Assembly (NCBI RefSeq): GCF_017491605.1
Contig: NZ_JAFGYY010000037.1
Coordinates: forward strand, 1 to 36,424
Direction: 5' to 3'
Source of the DNA: Pseudomonas sp. 30_B
GTDB taxonomy: Bacteria > Pseudomonadota > Gammaproteobacteria > Pseudomonadales > Pseudomonadaceae
DNA: 36,424 nt
Position 1 is the stretch's first letter. Each line of letters begins with the position of its first letter. Below are positions 17,704-25,587 of this stretch, in pieces. The translations under genes were made by a program, and so were the position numbers. Under the pieces are notes generated by a model. It was not told the DNA's origin and made no database searches. It saw nothing but the letters and a program-made list of their open reading frames with translations.

Positions 17704-18753
17704 ATGTTCGACAATGATCGCCTGCTGCTGCGCCTGCTGTTGATGGTGCTGCTCGCCGCCAGCGTCTGGGTGTTGCTGCCGTTCTGGTCGGCGCTGGTCT
17801 GGGCCGCCGTGCTGGCCTTCGCCAGTTGGCCGCTGATGCGCCTGCTCACCCAGTTGCTGCGCGGCCGGGAAGCCGCCGCCGCCGGCCTGCTGACCTTCTG
17901 CTGGATCGTACTGGTGGCCTTGCCGCTGATCTGGCTGGGCTTCGGCCTGGTGGACCGGGTACGCGAGGGCGTCGAGCTGGTGAAGAATCTGCAGGTCTCC
18001 GGCCTGCCGCCGCCACCGTCCTGGATGGCGCGCGTGCCCCTGGTCGGCGGTCGCCTGATCGGCTGGTGGAACCAGGTCGACCAGCAGGGTGTGGCGATGT
18101 TCTCCGCGCTCAGGCCCTACATGGGCGAGGTCGGCAACTGGGTGCTGGCGCGCAGCGCCAAGCTCGGCACAGGGGTCTTCGAGCTGGTGCTGAGCCTGGT
18201 GCTGATGTTCTTCTTCTACCGCGACGGCCTGCGCCTGCAGGCCTTCGCCCATGCCATGCTGCAGCGCCTGATCGGCAATGCGGCGTCGCAGTACATGGAG
18301 ATCATCGCCGGCACCGTGCAGCGCGTGGTCAACGGCGTGATCGGCACCGCCGCCGCGCAGGCCGTGCTGGCCACCATCGGTTTCCTCATCGCCGGCGTTC
18401 CGGGGGCCTTCGTGCTGGGGTTGCTGACCTTCGTCTGCAGCCTGCTGATGGTCCCGCCGCTGATCTGGGGGCCGGCGACGGTCTGGCTGTTCTACCAGGA
18501 GAGCTATGGCTACGCCGTGTTCATGGCGATCTGGGGCTTCTTCGTGATCAGCGGGGTGGACAACATCTTGAAGCCCTACCTGATCAGCCGTGGCGGCAAC
18601 CTGCCGCTGGTGGTGGTGCTGCTGGGGGTGTTGGGCGGGTTGCTCAGTTTCGGCTTTATCGGCCTGTTCCTCGGGCCGGTGCTGCTGGCGGTGATGTACA
18701 ACCTGATCAGTGCCTGGATCGATAGTTCGGATCGGTCACCGCCGAGGGTTTGA
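17704..18753 (+). CDS. AI-2E-family (PerM/UPF0118) transporter
   Basis: This 349-residue inner-membrane protein has about eight transmembrane segments: a cluster at 7-85, a soluble stretch of about 88-145, and the rest from 155 to 340. Family signs are MFFFYRDG (about 169-176), a VNGVIGTAAAQAVLATIGF block and the late SGVDNILKPYLISRGGNLPL and GFIGLFLGPVLLAV motifs. Members include the E. coli TqsA (AI-2 export) and PerM proteins and sodium-linked antiporters; the family name does not prove quorum-signal transport. TGGAG precedes the ATG. It stands alone or follows the DUF4892 gene. Confidence 0.87.
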   Translation: MFDNDRLLLRLLLMVLLAASVWVLLPFWSALVWAAVLAFASWPLMRLLTQLLRGREAAAAGLLTFCWIVLVALPLIWLGFGLVDRVREGVELVKNLQVSGLPPPPSWMARVPLVGGRLIGWWNQVDQQGVAMFSALRPYMGEVGNWVLARSAKLGTGVFELVLSLVLMFFFYRDGLRLQAFAHAMLQRLIGNAASQYMEIIAGTVQRVVNGVIGTAAAQAVLATIGFLIAGVPGAFVLGLLTFVCSLLMVPPLIWGPATVWLFYQESYGYAVFMAIWGFFVISGVDNILKPYLISRGGNLPLVVVLLGVLGGLLSFGFIGLFLGPVLLAVMYNLISAWIDSSDRSPPRV

Positions 18754-18777
18754 TGGTTCGCTTGGGGGGCAGGAGCC

Positions 18778-18801
18778 GTAGAAGCGGACTCCGTCCGCGA
18801 T
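18778..18801. repeat. REP element, GCGGACTCCGTCCGC type
   Basis: This single 24-bp REP, with one change (GTAGAAG for GTAGGAG), marks the left edge of the composite repeat block 18778-19291. The same element precedes the other copies at 29740 and 36137. Confidence 0.75.
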
Positions 18802-18807
18802 GCTCTT

Positions 18808-18842
18808 GTAGGGCGAATAACGCCTCAAGCGTTATCCGCCGC
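18808..18842. repeat. Short GTAGGGCG hairpin element
   Basis: GTAGGGCGA followed by ATAACGC-CTCAA-GCGTTAT (perfect 7-bp stem) and CCGCCGC. It is the single form of the element paired at 14763-14841; a near-identical copy at 36174-36208 has one stem mismatch. It is absent from the block at 29740. Confidence 0.7.
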
Positions 18843-18850
18843 TTCTGGGG

Positions 18851-19145
18851 TTGGGTGTATCTGCGCCGCTTCGGCATGTACTGGGACTTTTTGTTTCGCC
18901 CCCTCGGGCGACCCACTTTGGCAAACGACCCAAAGTGGGCAAAGGTCTGTGCCCCTGTCATACGGTTTTTCGCTTGGGGCGAAAAATTCCCTCGCTCCAT
19001 CGAAGTTTCAGGGGCACGCGTCGACGGGCCATCCATGGCCCAACGACGCTCTCGCGGCATCCATGCCGCTCAACCCCTGAAACTCCGATTCCACTCGGCC
19101 TCCTGAAGGGGCGCTCCGGCGTGTGCGGAGGTTTCTCTGGAAGTC
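18851..19145. repeat. Dispersed multi-hairpin repeat, copy A
   Basis: This 295-bp intergenic repeat aligns almost throughout with 29774-30064. Stems seen are: H1 TCGCCC-CCTC-GGGCGA (18896-18911); H2 CCCACTTTGG (18912-18921) with CCAAAGTGGG (18930-18939); H3 TTTTTCGC (18966-18973) with GCGAAAAA (18979-18986); H4 GTTTCAGGGG (19005-19014) with CCCCTGAAAC (19074-19083), enclosing GGGCCAT-CC-ATGGCCC (19026-19041) and GCGGCAT-CC-ATGCCGC (19054-19069). Small open frames through it exist only because of its base composition. The block 18754-19302 has no gene that I can support. A hexamer array follows at 19155. Confidence 0.8.
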
Positions 19146-19154
19146 TTCAATAGT

Positions 19155-19178
19155 CAGAGCCAGAGCCAGAGCCAGAGC
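19155..19178. repeat. Tandem hexamer CAGAGC x4
   Basis: Four exact CAGAGC units run in tandem. The equivalent place in the repeat block at 30068-30080 has fewer than two units, so this is a local expansion that may vary between strains. Confidence 0.85.
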
Positions 19179-19193
19179 GGAAGCTGCGATACT

Positions 19194-19291
19194 GTAGGAG
19201 CGGACCTTGTCCGCGAAGCCCCCCGGCCCGCTCGGAATTGCCGGCAGAGTGCGCTTCGCGATCAAGAACCAGGTGTCCCCCTCGCTCCTAC
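19194..19291. repeat. REP pair with one extended-stem arm
   Basis: The left arm 19194-19217 has core GCGGACCTTGTCCGC. The right arm 19255-19291 (minus orientation) has the usual edges GTAGGAGCGAG...TCGCGAA but carries an insert (GGGGACACCTGGTTC) that lengthens the hairpin. A related 37-bp arm is at 30175-30211. The right arm ends 12 bp before the end of the MFS gene. Confidence 0.65.
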
Positions 19292-19302
19292 AGAAAAGCG
19301 CT

Positions 19303-20580
19303 TTACACGTGCTCGCTCTTCATCCGCACCAACCGGTTCCGCCCGGCCCCCAGGCCGAAGCCGATCGCCGCGACCGAAACCACCACGAAGATCACCCCGG
19401 TCGCGCCCCAGCCGCCGGTGACGTCATGCACCACGCCGACCAGGAAGGGCCCGCAGGCCGCCAGGGTGTAGCCCACGCCCTGGGCCATGCCGGAAAGGCT
19501 GGAGGCGACGTGGGAGTCCGGCGAGCGCAGCACGATCAGCGCCAGCGCGATGGCAAAGGTGGCGCCCTGGCCCAGGCCGAGCACCACCGCCCAACCCCAG
19601 ATGCCCGACAGCGGCGCGTAGAGCAGGCCGAGCAGGCCGGCCAGGGTCAGGCTCATGACGATCACCACCGCCAGGCGCTGGTCCTTGCCGCGGGTGGCCA
19701 GCCAGGGGCCGGCCAGCGCGCTGAACAGCTGCACCATCACCGAGCCGGACAGCACCAGCCCGGCTTCGGTGGGGCTCAGGCCCCGGTCGATGAGGATCGA
19801 CGGCACCCAGCCGAAGACGATGTAGGCCAGCGACGACTGCAGCCCCATGTACAGCGTGACCTGCCACGCCAGCGGCTCGCGCCACAGACCCTTCACCTTG
19901 TACACCGCGCGGTGGGCGTGATGGTTCTGCCGGGTCTGCGGCAGCCAGACCAGTGCGGCGACCACGGCCGGCAGCGCCCAGAAGGCCAGCGCCAGCTGCC
20001 AGCTATCGTCCATCAGCCCGGCCAGCGGCACGGTGGCGCCGGCGGCGGTGGCCGCGCCCAGGCACAGCGCCATGGTGTAGACGCCGGTCATGGTCCCGGC
20101 GATGTGCGGGAAGTCGCGCTTGACGATGCCCGGCAGCAGCACGCCGATGATGCCGATGCTGGCGCCGGCCACCAGGCTACCGAGGAACAGCCCGGCCACC
20201 GGGAACAGGCTTCGCAGCACGATGCCGCCGGCCAGGGTGAAGAGGATCAGCAGCACGGTGCGTTCGGCGCCCAGGCGCCGCGCGAGCATCGGTGCCAGCG
20301 GCGCGAACAGGCCCAGGCAGAGTACCGGCAGGGTGGTCAGCAGACCGGCGGCGGCCGCCGACAGCCCGGTGCCGTCGCGCACGGTGTTGAGCAGTGGGGC
20401 GAGGCTGGACAGCGCCGGGCGCAGGTTCAGCGCCACCAGCACCAGGCCCAGGAGCAGCAGCCAGGGGCGCGGCGGGTTGGCCAGGGGCGTTGGTTCATCG
20501 TTGGCTTCGGCATCGACCAGCAACTCCTCCGGTGGGCAGGAGCGCTTGTGTTCGGCGTTTGGATCGTGGGGCAGGGGCAT
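19303..20580 (-). CDS. MFS transporter, CynX/NimT family
   Basis: This 425-residue major-facilitator carrier has 12 transmembrane helices after a roughly 40-residue charged cytoplasmic N terminus. The first helix carries the CynX/NimT-type LVALNLRPALSSLAPLL; PAVVAALVWLPQTRQNHHAH begins the central loop and GMAQGVGYTLAACGPFLVGVVHD lies in helices 10-11. CynX (cyanate) and NimT (2-nitroimidazole) relatives suggest a small organic anion or drug, but the substrate is not known. The ATG at 20580 was chosen over a TTG eight codons earlier. It starts 30 bp after the stop of the GntR gene on the same strand, so the regulator and carrier form an operon under the dyad at 21264-21280. Confidence 0.88.
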   Translation of the reverse strand: MPLPHDPNAEHKRSCPPEELLVDAEANDEPTPLANPPRPWLLLLGLVLVALNLRPALSSLAPLLNTVRDGTGLSAAAAGLLTTLPVLCLGLFAPLAPMLARRLGAERTVLLILFTLAGGIVLRSLFPVAGLFLGSLVAGASIGIIGVLLPGIVKRDFPHIAGTMTGVYTMALCLGAATAAGATVPLAGLMDDSWQLALAFWALPAVVAALVWLPQTRQNHHAHRAVYKVKGLWREPLAWQVTLYMGLQSSLAYIVFGWVPSILIDRGLSPTEAGLVLSGSVMVQLFSALAGPWLATRGKDQRLAVVIVMSLTLAGLLGLLYAPLSGIWGWAVVLGLGQGATFAIALALIVLRSPDSHVASSLSGMAQGVGYTLAACGPFLVGVVHDVTGGWGATGVIFVVVSVAAIGFGLGAGRNRLVRMKSEHV

Positions 20581-20610
20581 GGCGGGTATTCCGGCAAAAG
20601 GCAAAAAACG

Positions 20611-21258
20611 TCAGATCAGCAGTGCGCGGTTGGCGCGGGCGGCGGCGTCGGCATCGCCGCGTTCGATGGCGTCCAGCAGGTCGCGGTGCAGTTCGAAGCT
20701 CGGCTGCGGGCGGCTGGGGTCGCCGATGGTGCGCTCCAGGCCGGCGCGGATTACCTGGGAGAAGTAGCGGTACAGCTCGCTGAGCACCGGGTTGTGGGCG
20801 CTGTCCACCACGCGCTGGTGGAACACCAGGTCGTGGGCGATGTAATCGTCCAGCGCGCCGCCATGGCGTAGGGCGGAGGCTTCGAGCGCCTCGCGCAGGG
20901 CGAGGATGTCCGCGTCGGTGCGGCGCTCGGCGGCCAGTCGGCTGGCCTCGACCTCGATGATGCCGCGCGCCTCCAGCGCCTGCTCCACCGAGCTGCGCGC
21001 CAGCACCAGCATGGTGTCCAGCGGGTTGGCGCAGGCGCGCACGTAGGTGCCGTCGCCCTGGCGCACTTCCAGCACGCCGGAGAAGGTCAGCACGCGCACC
21101 GCTTCGCGCACCGTGTTGCGGCTGATACCGAGGGATTCGGCCAGTTCGGGCTCCGGCGGCAGGCGCTGGCCGAGCGGCCAACTGCCGTCGTCGATGCGCG
21201 CGCGGATCTGCTCGAGGGCGATATCCACCAGCGAGCGCTTCTGAATGGGGCTTGGCAT
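20611..21258 (-). CDS. GntR-family (FadR/FCD) transcriptional regulator
   Basis: This 215-residue regulator has a winged HTH (about 8-75: QIRARIDDGSWPLGQRLP, ELAESLGISRNTVREAVRVL, GVLEVRQGDGTYV) and an all-helical FCD ligand domain (about 90-210). Metal-site candidates are Asp and His in DYIAHDLVFHQRV and the later His in FELHRDLL. The ATG at 21258 (MPSPIQKRS) is preferred to a TTG four codons upstream; no clear ribosome site is present. A CATCC-N7-GGATG dyad lies 6-22 bp before the start and probably mediates autoregulation. The MFS gene follows. FCD regulators usually sense small organic acids, which would fit the carrier's substrate. Confidence 0.9.
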   Translation of the reverse strand: MPSPIQKRSLVDIALEQIRARIDDGSWPLGQRLPPEPELAESLGISRNTVREAVRVLTFSGVLEVRQGDGTYVRACANPLDTMLVLARSSVEQALEARGIIEVEASRLAAERRTDADILALREALEASALRHGGALDDYIAHDLVFHQRVVDSAHNPVLSELYRYFSQVIRAGLERTIGDPSRPQPSFELHRDLLDAIERGDADAAARANRALLI

Positions 21259-21263
21259 GGAAA

Positions 21264-21280
21264 CATCCAATCATCGGATG
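21264..21280 (-). promoter_or_regulatory. Probable GntR operator
   Basis: CATCCAATCATCGGATG is a 17-bp dyad with 7 of 8 base pairs matched, right upstream of the GntR start codon. FCD-type GntR proteins commonly bind short dyads at their own promoters. It sits where a ribosome site would be expected, so transcription may start very close to the ATG. Confidence 0.5.
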
Positions 21281-21345
21281 AATTTTAGGGGGGTCAAGCG
21301 TAGGGCATGGGCGGGTGGCTTGCAAATGGGCCGCGTCGCTGGGGT

Positions 21346-21369
21346 GAGCCGCCCGGTCGAGGGCGGCTC
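21346..21369. other. Strong hairpin between gntR and kdpF
   Basis: GAGCCGCCC-GGTCGA-GGGCGGCTC is a perfect 9-bp stem with a 6-base loop and no T run on either side. It could shield the divergent promoters from each other; no known function. Confidence 0.5.
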
Positions 21370-21395
21370 CGACAGATGCCGGGCCGGGCGCCGCG

Positions 21396-21417
21396 ACTTT
21401 TTACGCTTTCTTTATGT
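21396..21417 (+). promoter_or_regulatory. Putative KdpE-binding site
   Basis: The T-rich stretch ACTTTTTACGCTTTC followed by TTTATGT resembles the E. coli KdpE site (TTTATACTTTTTTTACA type), about 90 bp before kdpF. A CCCTCGAGGG palindrome (21418-21427) and a perfect CGGAAA-A-TTTCCG palindrome (21459-21471) follow. The -10/-35 boxes of the kdp promoter could not be assigned. Confidence 0.45.
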
Positions 21418-21505
21418 CCCTCGAGGGCCTCGGGAATCGCTCCTTTACGCCCTCCTTGCGGAAAATTTCCGTCAGGCGGCAAACGCCGCAAGAAGGAGAG
21501 AAGTC

Positions 21506-21595
21506 ATGAGCGTGCTCGACGGAGTGTCCCTGGTCCTGGCCACGGCACTGTTCATTTATCTGCTGGTGGCGCTGCTGCGCGCCGACCGTTCCTAG
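21506..21595 (+). CDS. kdpF: KdpF, small subunit of the K+-transporting ATPase
   Basis: This 29-residue, single-helix membrane peptide (MSVLDGVSLVLATALFIYLL... ending RADRS) stabilises the KdpFABC complex in the inner membrane. It has the normal KdpF length and the typical YLLVALLRAD end. AAGGAGAG lies 5 nt before the ATG, and a GCGGC-AAAC-GCCGC hairpin precedes that. kdpA starts 8 bp after its stop with its own AGGAG. Confidence 0.93.
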   Translation: MSVLDGVSLVLATALFIYLLVALLRADRS

Positions 21596-21603
21596 GAGAC
21601 GTC

Positions 21604-23298
21604 ATGAACAGTCATGACCTGTTGCTGATCGTCGCCTTCCTGGCGCTGGTGCTGGTGCCCGCGCCTTTCCTCGGGCGTTTCTACTACAGGGTGATGGAGG
21701 GCCAGCGCACCTTCCTCAGTCCCGTGTTCCTGCCGGTGGAGCGCGCCATCTACCGCGCCTGCGGCATCCACCCCGAAGACGAGCAGGACTGGAAACGCTA
21801 CACCCTGGCGCTGCTGGCGTTCAACCTGGTGGGGCTGGTGCTGCTGTTCGCCATCCTCATGCTGCAGGGGTTGCTGCCGCTCAACCCGCAGAAGCTGCCG
21901 GGCCTGGAGTGGACGTTGGCGTTCAACACCGCGGTGAGCTTCGTCACCAACACCAACTGGCAGGCCTACAGCGGTGAAGCCTCGCTCAGCTACCTGAGCC
22001 AGATGCTCGGCCTGACCGTGCAGAACTTCGTCAGCGCCGCCGTCGGCCTGGCCGTGCTGGTGGCGCTGGCCCGCGGCATCTCGCGCAAGTCGACGAACAA
22101 CCTGGGCAACTTCTGGGTCGACCTGACCCGCGCCACGCTCTACGGCCTGATCCCGCTGTGCCTGCTGCTGGCGCTGCTGCTGGTCTGGCAGGGCGTGCCG
22201 CAGACCTTCCTCGACTATGCCCACGCGCTGACCGTGCAGGGCGCCGACCAGTCCATCCCGCTGGGCCCGGCGGCCAGCCAGATCGCCATCAAGCAGCTGG
22301 GCACCAACGGCGGCGGCTTCTTCGGCGTGAACTCGGCGCACCCCTTCGAGAACCCGACCATCTGGAGCAACCTGTTCGAGGTCGTTTCGATCATCCTGAT
22401 TCCGGCGGCGCTGGTGTTCACCTTCGGCCACTACGTGAAGGACCTGCGCCAGAGCCGCGCCATCCTCGGCTGCATGCTGGTGCTGTTCGCCCTCGGCCTG
22501 GGCGTGACCCTGTGGGCCGAGTACCAGCCGAACCCGGCGCTCAGCGCGCTGCCGGTGGAGCAGGTCGCGCCGCTGGAAGGCAAGGAGAGCCGCTTCGGCA
22601 CCACCGCCAGCGTGCTCTGGTCGGTGACCACCACGGCCGCCTCCAACGGCTCGGTGAACGCCATGCATGACAGCCTCAACCCGCTGTCGGGCATGGTGGC
22701 GATGCTCAACATGATGGTCGGCGAGGTGATCTTCGGCGGCGTCGGCGCCGGGCTCTACGGCATGTTGCTGTTCGTCCTGGTGGCGGTGTTCCTCGCCGGG
22801 TTGATGGTCGGCCGCACCCCGGAATACCTCGGCAAGAAGCTCGAGGCCCGCGAAGTGCGCCTGCTGGTGGCGACCCTGCTGGTGATGCCGGTCGGCGTGC
22901 TGGTGCTCGGCGCCATCGCCGCCAGCCTGCCGGGCCCGGCCTCGGCGGTGAGCAACCCCGGCGCCCACGGCTTCAGCCAGCTGCTCTACGCCTACACCTC
23001 CGGTACCGCGAACAACGGTTCGGCCTTCGGCGGCTTCGGCGCCAACACCCCGTTCCACAACCTGATGATCGCCCTGGCGATGCTGATCGGCCGCTTCGGC
23101 TACATCCTCCCGGTGCTGGCGATCGCCGGCAGCCTGGCGGCGAAGAAGGCCACGCCGGTCGGCCCAAACAGCTTCCCGACCCACGGCCTGCTGTTCGTCA
23201 GCCTGCTGACCGCCACCATCCTGCTGGTGGGCGGCCTGAATTTCCTGCCGACGCTGGTGCTGGGCCCGGTGGCCGATCACCTGACGCTTGGCTTCTGA
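21604..23298 (+). CDS. kdpA: KdpA, K+-binding channel-like subunit
   Basis: This 564-residue inner-membrane subunit selects and conducts K+ in the KdpFABC pump. The four pseudo-repeats of a K+-channel-like filter are seen: TNTNWQ (115-120), GTNGGGFF (233-240), TTTAASNGSVNAM (about 340-352) and TSGTANNGSAFGG (about 463-475). About ten transmembrane helices are present; length is normal. The ATG at 21604 was chosen for AGGAG upstream and the family start MNSHDLL; the longer in-frame reading to 21307 crosses the promoter. kdpB starts 11 bp later. Confidence 0.97.
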   Translation: MNSHDLLLIVAFLALVLVPAPFLGRFYYRVMEGQRTFLSPVFLPVERAIYRACGIHPEDEQDWKRYTLALLAFNLVGLVLLFAILMLQGLLPLNPQKLPGLEWTLAFNTAVSFVTNTNWQAYSGEASLSYLSQMLGLTVQNFVSAAVGLAVLVALARGISRKSTNNLGNFWVDLTRATLYGLIPLCLLLALLLVWQGVPQTFLDYAHALTVQGADQSIPLGPAASQIAIKQLGTNGGGFFGVNSAHPFENPTIWSNLFEVVSIILIPAALVFTFGHYVKDLRQSRAILGCMLVLFALGLGVTLWAEYQPNPALSALPVEQVAPLEGKESRFGTTASVLWSVTTTAASNGSVNAMHDSLNPLSGMVAMLNMMVGEVIFGGVGAGLYGMLLFVLVAVFLAGLMVGRTPEYLGKKLEAREVRLLVATLLVMPVGVLVLGAIAASLPGPASAVSNPGAHGFSQLLYAYTSGTANNGSAFGGFGANTPFHNLMIALAMLIGRFGYILPVLAIAGSLAAKKATPVGPNSFPTHGLLFVSLLTATILLVGGLNFLPTLVLGPVADHLTLGF

Positions 23299-23309
23299 GG
23301 AGCCCTGTC

Positions 23310-25370
23310 ATGAACGCACAAACCCAGGATTTCGCGCTGAAGAAGACCGCCGAGAAGCGCCCGACCACCGCGCTGTCCGCCCTGTGGAAGCCGGCGCTGG
23401 TGCAGGCCTTCGTCAAGCTCGACCCGCGCCAGCTGCAACGCTCGCCGGTGATGCTGGTGGTGGCCCTGACCGCCGTGCTGACCACCGTGCTCTGCGCTGT
23501 GGGCGGCGACTCGGTGCCCACCTTCGTCGCCGTGCAGATCGCCGTATGGCTGTGGTTCACCGTGCTCTTCGCCAACTTCGCCGAGGCCCTCGCCGAGGGC
23601 CGTGGCAAGGCTCGCGCGGACAGCCTCAAGGCTGGCACCCAGGGCCTGCAGGCCCTGCGCCGGACCGCCAGCGGCAATTTCGAGAAAGTCGCCGCCAGCA
23701 GCCTGCGCAAGGGCGATGTGGTGCGCGTCGAAGCCGGTGAGCTGATCCCCGGCGATGGCGAGGTAATCGAGGGCGTGGCGGCGGTCAACGAGGCCGCCAT
23801 CACCGGTGAATCTGCGCCGGTGATCCGCGAATCCGGCGGCGACCGCTCGGCCGTCACCGGCAACACCCGGCTGGTCTCCGACTGGCTGTTGGTGAAGATC
23901 ACCGCCAACCCCGGTGAATCCACCCTCGACCGCATGATCGCCCTGGTGGAAGGCGCCAAGCGCCAGAAGACTCCCAATGAAGTGGCGCTGGACATCCTGC
24001 TGATCGGCCTGACGCTGATCTTCCTGCTGGTGGTCGTCACCCTTAAGCCCTTCGCCCTGTTCGCCGGCGGCAACCTGCCGCTGGTGTTCCTGGTGGCGCT
24101 GCTGGTGACCCTGATCCCCACCACCATCGGCGGCCTGCTCTCGGCCATCGGCATCGCCGGCATGGACCGCCTGGTACGCCTGAACGTGATCGCCAAGTCC
24201 GGCCGCGCCGTGGAAGCGGCGGGGGACGTGCATGTGCTGATGCTCGACAAGACCGGCACCATTACCTTCGGCAATCGCCGCTGCAGCGCCCTGCACACCG
24301 CCCCCGGCGTGCAGCCGCTGGAGCTGGCCGAGGGCGCGTTCCTCGCCTCGCTGGCTGACGATACGCCCGAGGGCAAGTCGATCGTTGAGTTCCTCCGCTC
24401 GCAGATCATCCTGCCGGAGCCGGACCGCAACCGCGTGACCCCGGTAGCCTTCAGCGCCGAGACGCGCCTGTCGGGCATAAACATCGACGGCCATGTGTAC
24501 CGCAAGGGCGCGGTGGACGCGGCGCTGGCCTTCGTCGGTATGGACCGCACGCAGATGCCCGAGAGCCTCTTCAAGGAGATCGAACGCATCGCCCAGAGCG
24601 GCGGTACGCCCCTGCTGGTGGTGGCCGACGGCAAGCTGCTGGGCGCGATCCACCTCAAGGACGTGGTCAAGCCGGGCATCCGCGAGCGCTTCGCCGAGCT
24701 ACGCCGCATGGGCATCCGTACCGTGATGGTGACCGGCGACAACCCGCTGACCGCCGCCGCCATCGCCGCCGAAGCGGGCGTCGACGACGTGATCGCCGAA
24801 GCCACGCCGGAGAAGAAACTGGCGCGCATCCGCCAGGAGCAGGGCGAGGGGCGCATGGTCGCGATGTGCGGCGACGGCGCCAACGACGCCCCGGCGCTGG
24901 CCCAGGCGGATGTCGGCATGGCCATGAACGACGGCACCCAGGCCGCCCGCGAGGCCGCCAACCTGGTGGACCTGGACAGCGATCCGACCAAGCTGCTGGA
25001 CGTGGTGCAGGTGGGCAAGGAACTGCTGGTGACCCGTGGTGCACTGACCACCTTCTCGGTGGCCAACGACGTGGCCAAGTACTTCGCCATCCTCCCCGCG
25101 CTGTTCGCCGGCATCTACCCGCAGCTGGGCGTGCTCAACCTGATGAAGCTGGCCAGCCCGCAGAGCGCCATTCTCTCGGCCATCGTGTTCAACGCGCTGA
25201 TCATCGTCGCGCTGATTCCCCTGGCCCTGCGCGGCGTGCGCGTGCAGGCCAGCGACGCCTCGCAGCTGCTGCGGCGCAACCTGCTGATCTACGGCGTGGG
25301 CGGGCTGCTGGCGCCGTTCGTGGGGATCAAGGTGATCGACATGATTCTCGTGGCCGTGGGCTTGGCCTGA
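23310..25370 (+). CDS. kdpB: KdpB, catalytic P-type ATPase subunit
   Basis: This 686-residue P-type ATPase subunit hydrolyses ATP to drive K+ uptake. The actuator motif TGES is at 165-168; its Ser168 is the counterpart of the E. coli Ser162 whose phosphorylation inhibits the pump. The phosphorylated Asp313 is in MLDKTGTIT, with MVTGDNPLTA (about 470) and GDGANDAPALAQADVG (about 519-534) in the P domain, and LIPTTIGGLL forms the membrane core. The C terminus has three to four more helices. Length is normal. Unlike a compact kdp operon, kdpC does not follow directly: a 217-bp gap with a REP pair lies between. Confidence 0.97.
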   Translation: MNAQTQDFALKKTAEKRPTTALSALWKPALVQAFVKLDPRQLQRSPVMLVVALTAVLTTVLCAVGGDSVPTFVAVQIAVWLWFTVLFANFAEALAEGRGKARADSLKAGTQGLQALRRTASGNFEKVAASSLRKGDVVRVEAGELIPGDGEVIEGVAAVNEAAITGESAPVIRESGGDRSAVTGNTRLVSDWLLVKITANPGESTLDRMIALVEGAKRQKTPNEVALDILLIGLTLIFLLVVVTLKPFALFAGGNLPLVFLVALLVTLIPTTIGGLLSAIGIAGMDRLVRLNVIAKSGRAVEAAGDVHVLMLDKTGTITFGNRRCSALHTAPGVQPLELAEGAFLASLADDTPEGKSIVEFLRSQIILPEPDRNRVTPVAFSAETRLSGINIDGHVYRKGAVDAALAFVGMDRTQMPESLFKEIERIAQSGGTPLLVVADGKLLGAIHLKDVVKPGIRERFAELRRMGIRTVMVTGDNPLTAAAIAAEAGVDDVIAEATPEKKLARIRQEQGEGRMVAMCGDGANDAPALAQADVGMAMNDGTQAAREAANLVDLDSDPTKLLDVVQVGKELLVTRGALTTFSVANDVAKYFAILPALFAGIYPQLGVLNLMKLASPQSAILSAIVFNALIIVALIPLALRGVRVQASDASQLLRRNLLIYGVGGLLAPFVGIKVIDMILVAVGLA

Positions 25371-25381
25371 GTCTGCTTTGT

Positions 25382-25459
25382 GTAGGAGCGAGCTTGCTCG
25401 CGAACGGATTTCCCGGCAGCTCAGGCGCTCGTGCGGTTCGCGAGCAAGCTCGCTCCTAC
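25382..25459. repeat. Perfect REPIN between kdpB and kdpC
   Basis: The arms 25382-25405 and 25436-25459 are exact 24-bp reverse complements (core GCGAGCTTGCTCGC) with a 30-bp spacer. In RNA this would fold into a long stem within the kdp transcript. A second repeat type, CCCCCTCTCCCTCC...GGGGTGAGGG, follows at about 25502-25550. Together they fill most of the 25371-25587 gap. Confidence 0.88.
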
Positions 25460-25587
25460 AGATAGGACCAGGCTCTGAACCTGGCCGGATACGCCGAACT
25501 ACCCCCTCTCCCTCCAGAGCGGGGCGCGCAGCCAGGGCAGGGGTGAGGGTAATCCCTCGCTCCGAACCCAACAGAGGAACACGAAAA

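Noticed and set aside
17704..18753. Calling the AI-2E-family protein an autoinducer-2 exporter
   Set aside because: Family membership alone does not show the substrate; many members move ions.
18750..19106. Open frames of about 100 residues inside the repeat blocks (also 29671-30069 and 29656-29979)
   Set aside because: They recur only because the repeat recurs. No ribosome sites; stems and REPs run through them.
19155..19178. Possible CRISPR or direct-repeat array
   Set aside because: The unit is 6 bp with no spacers; it is a simple tandem repeat.
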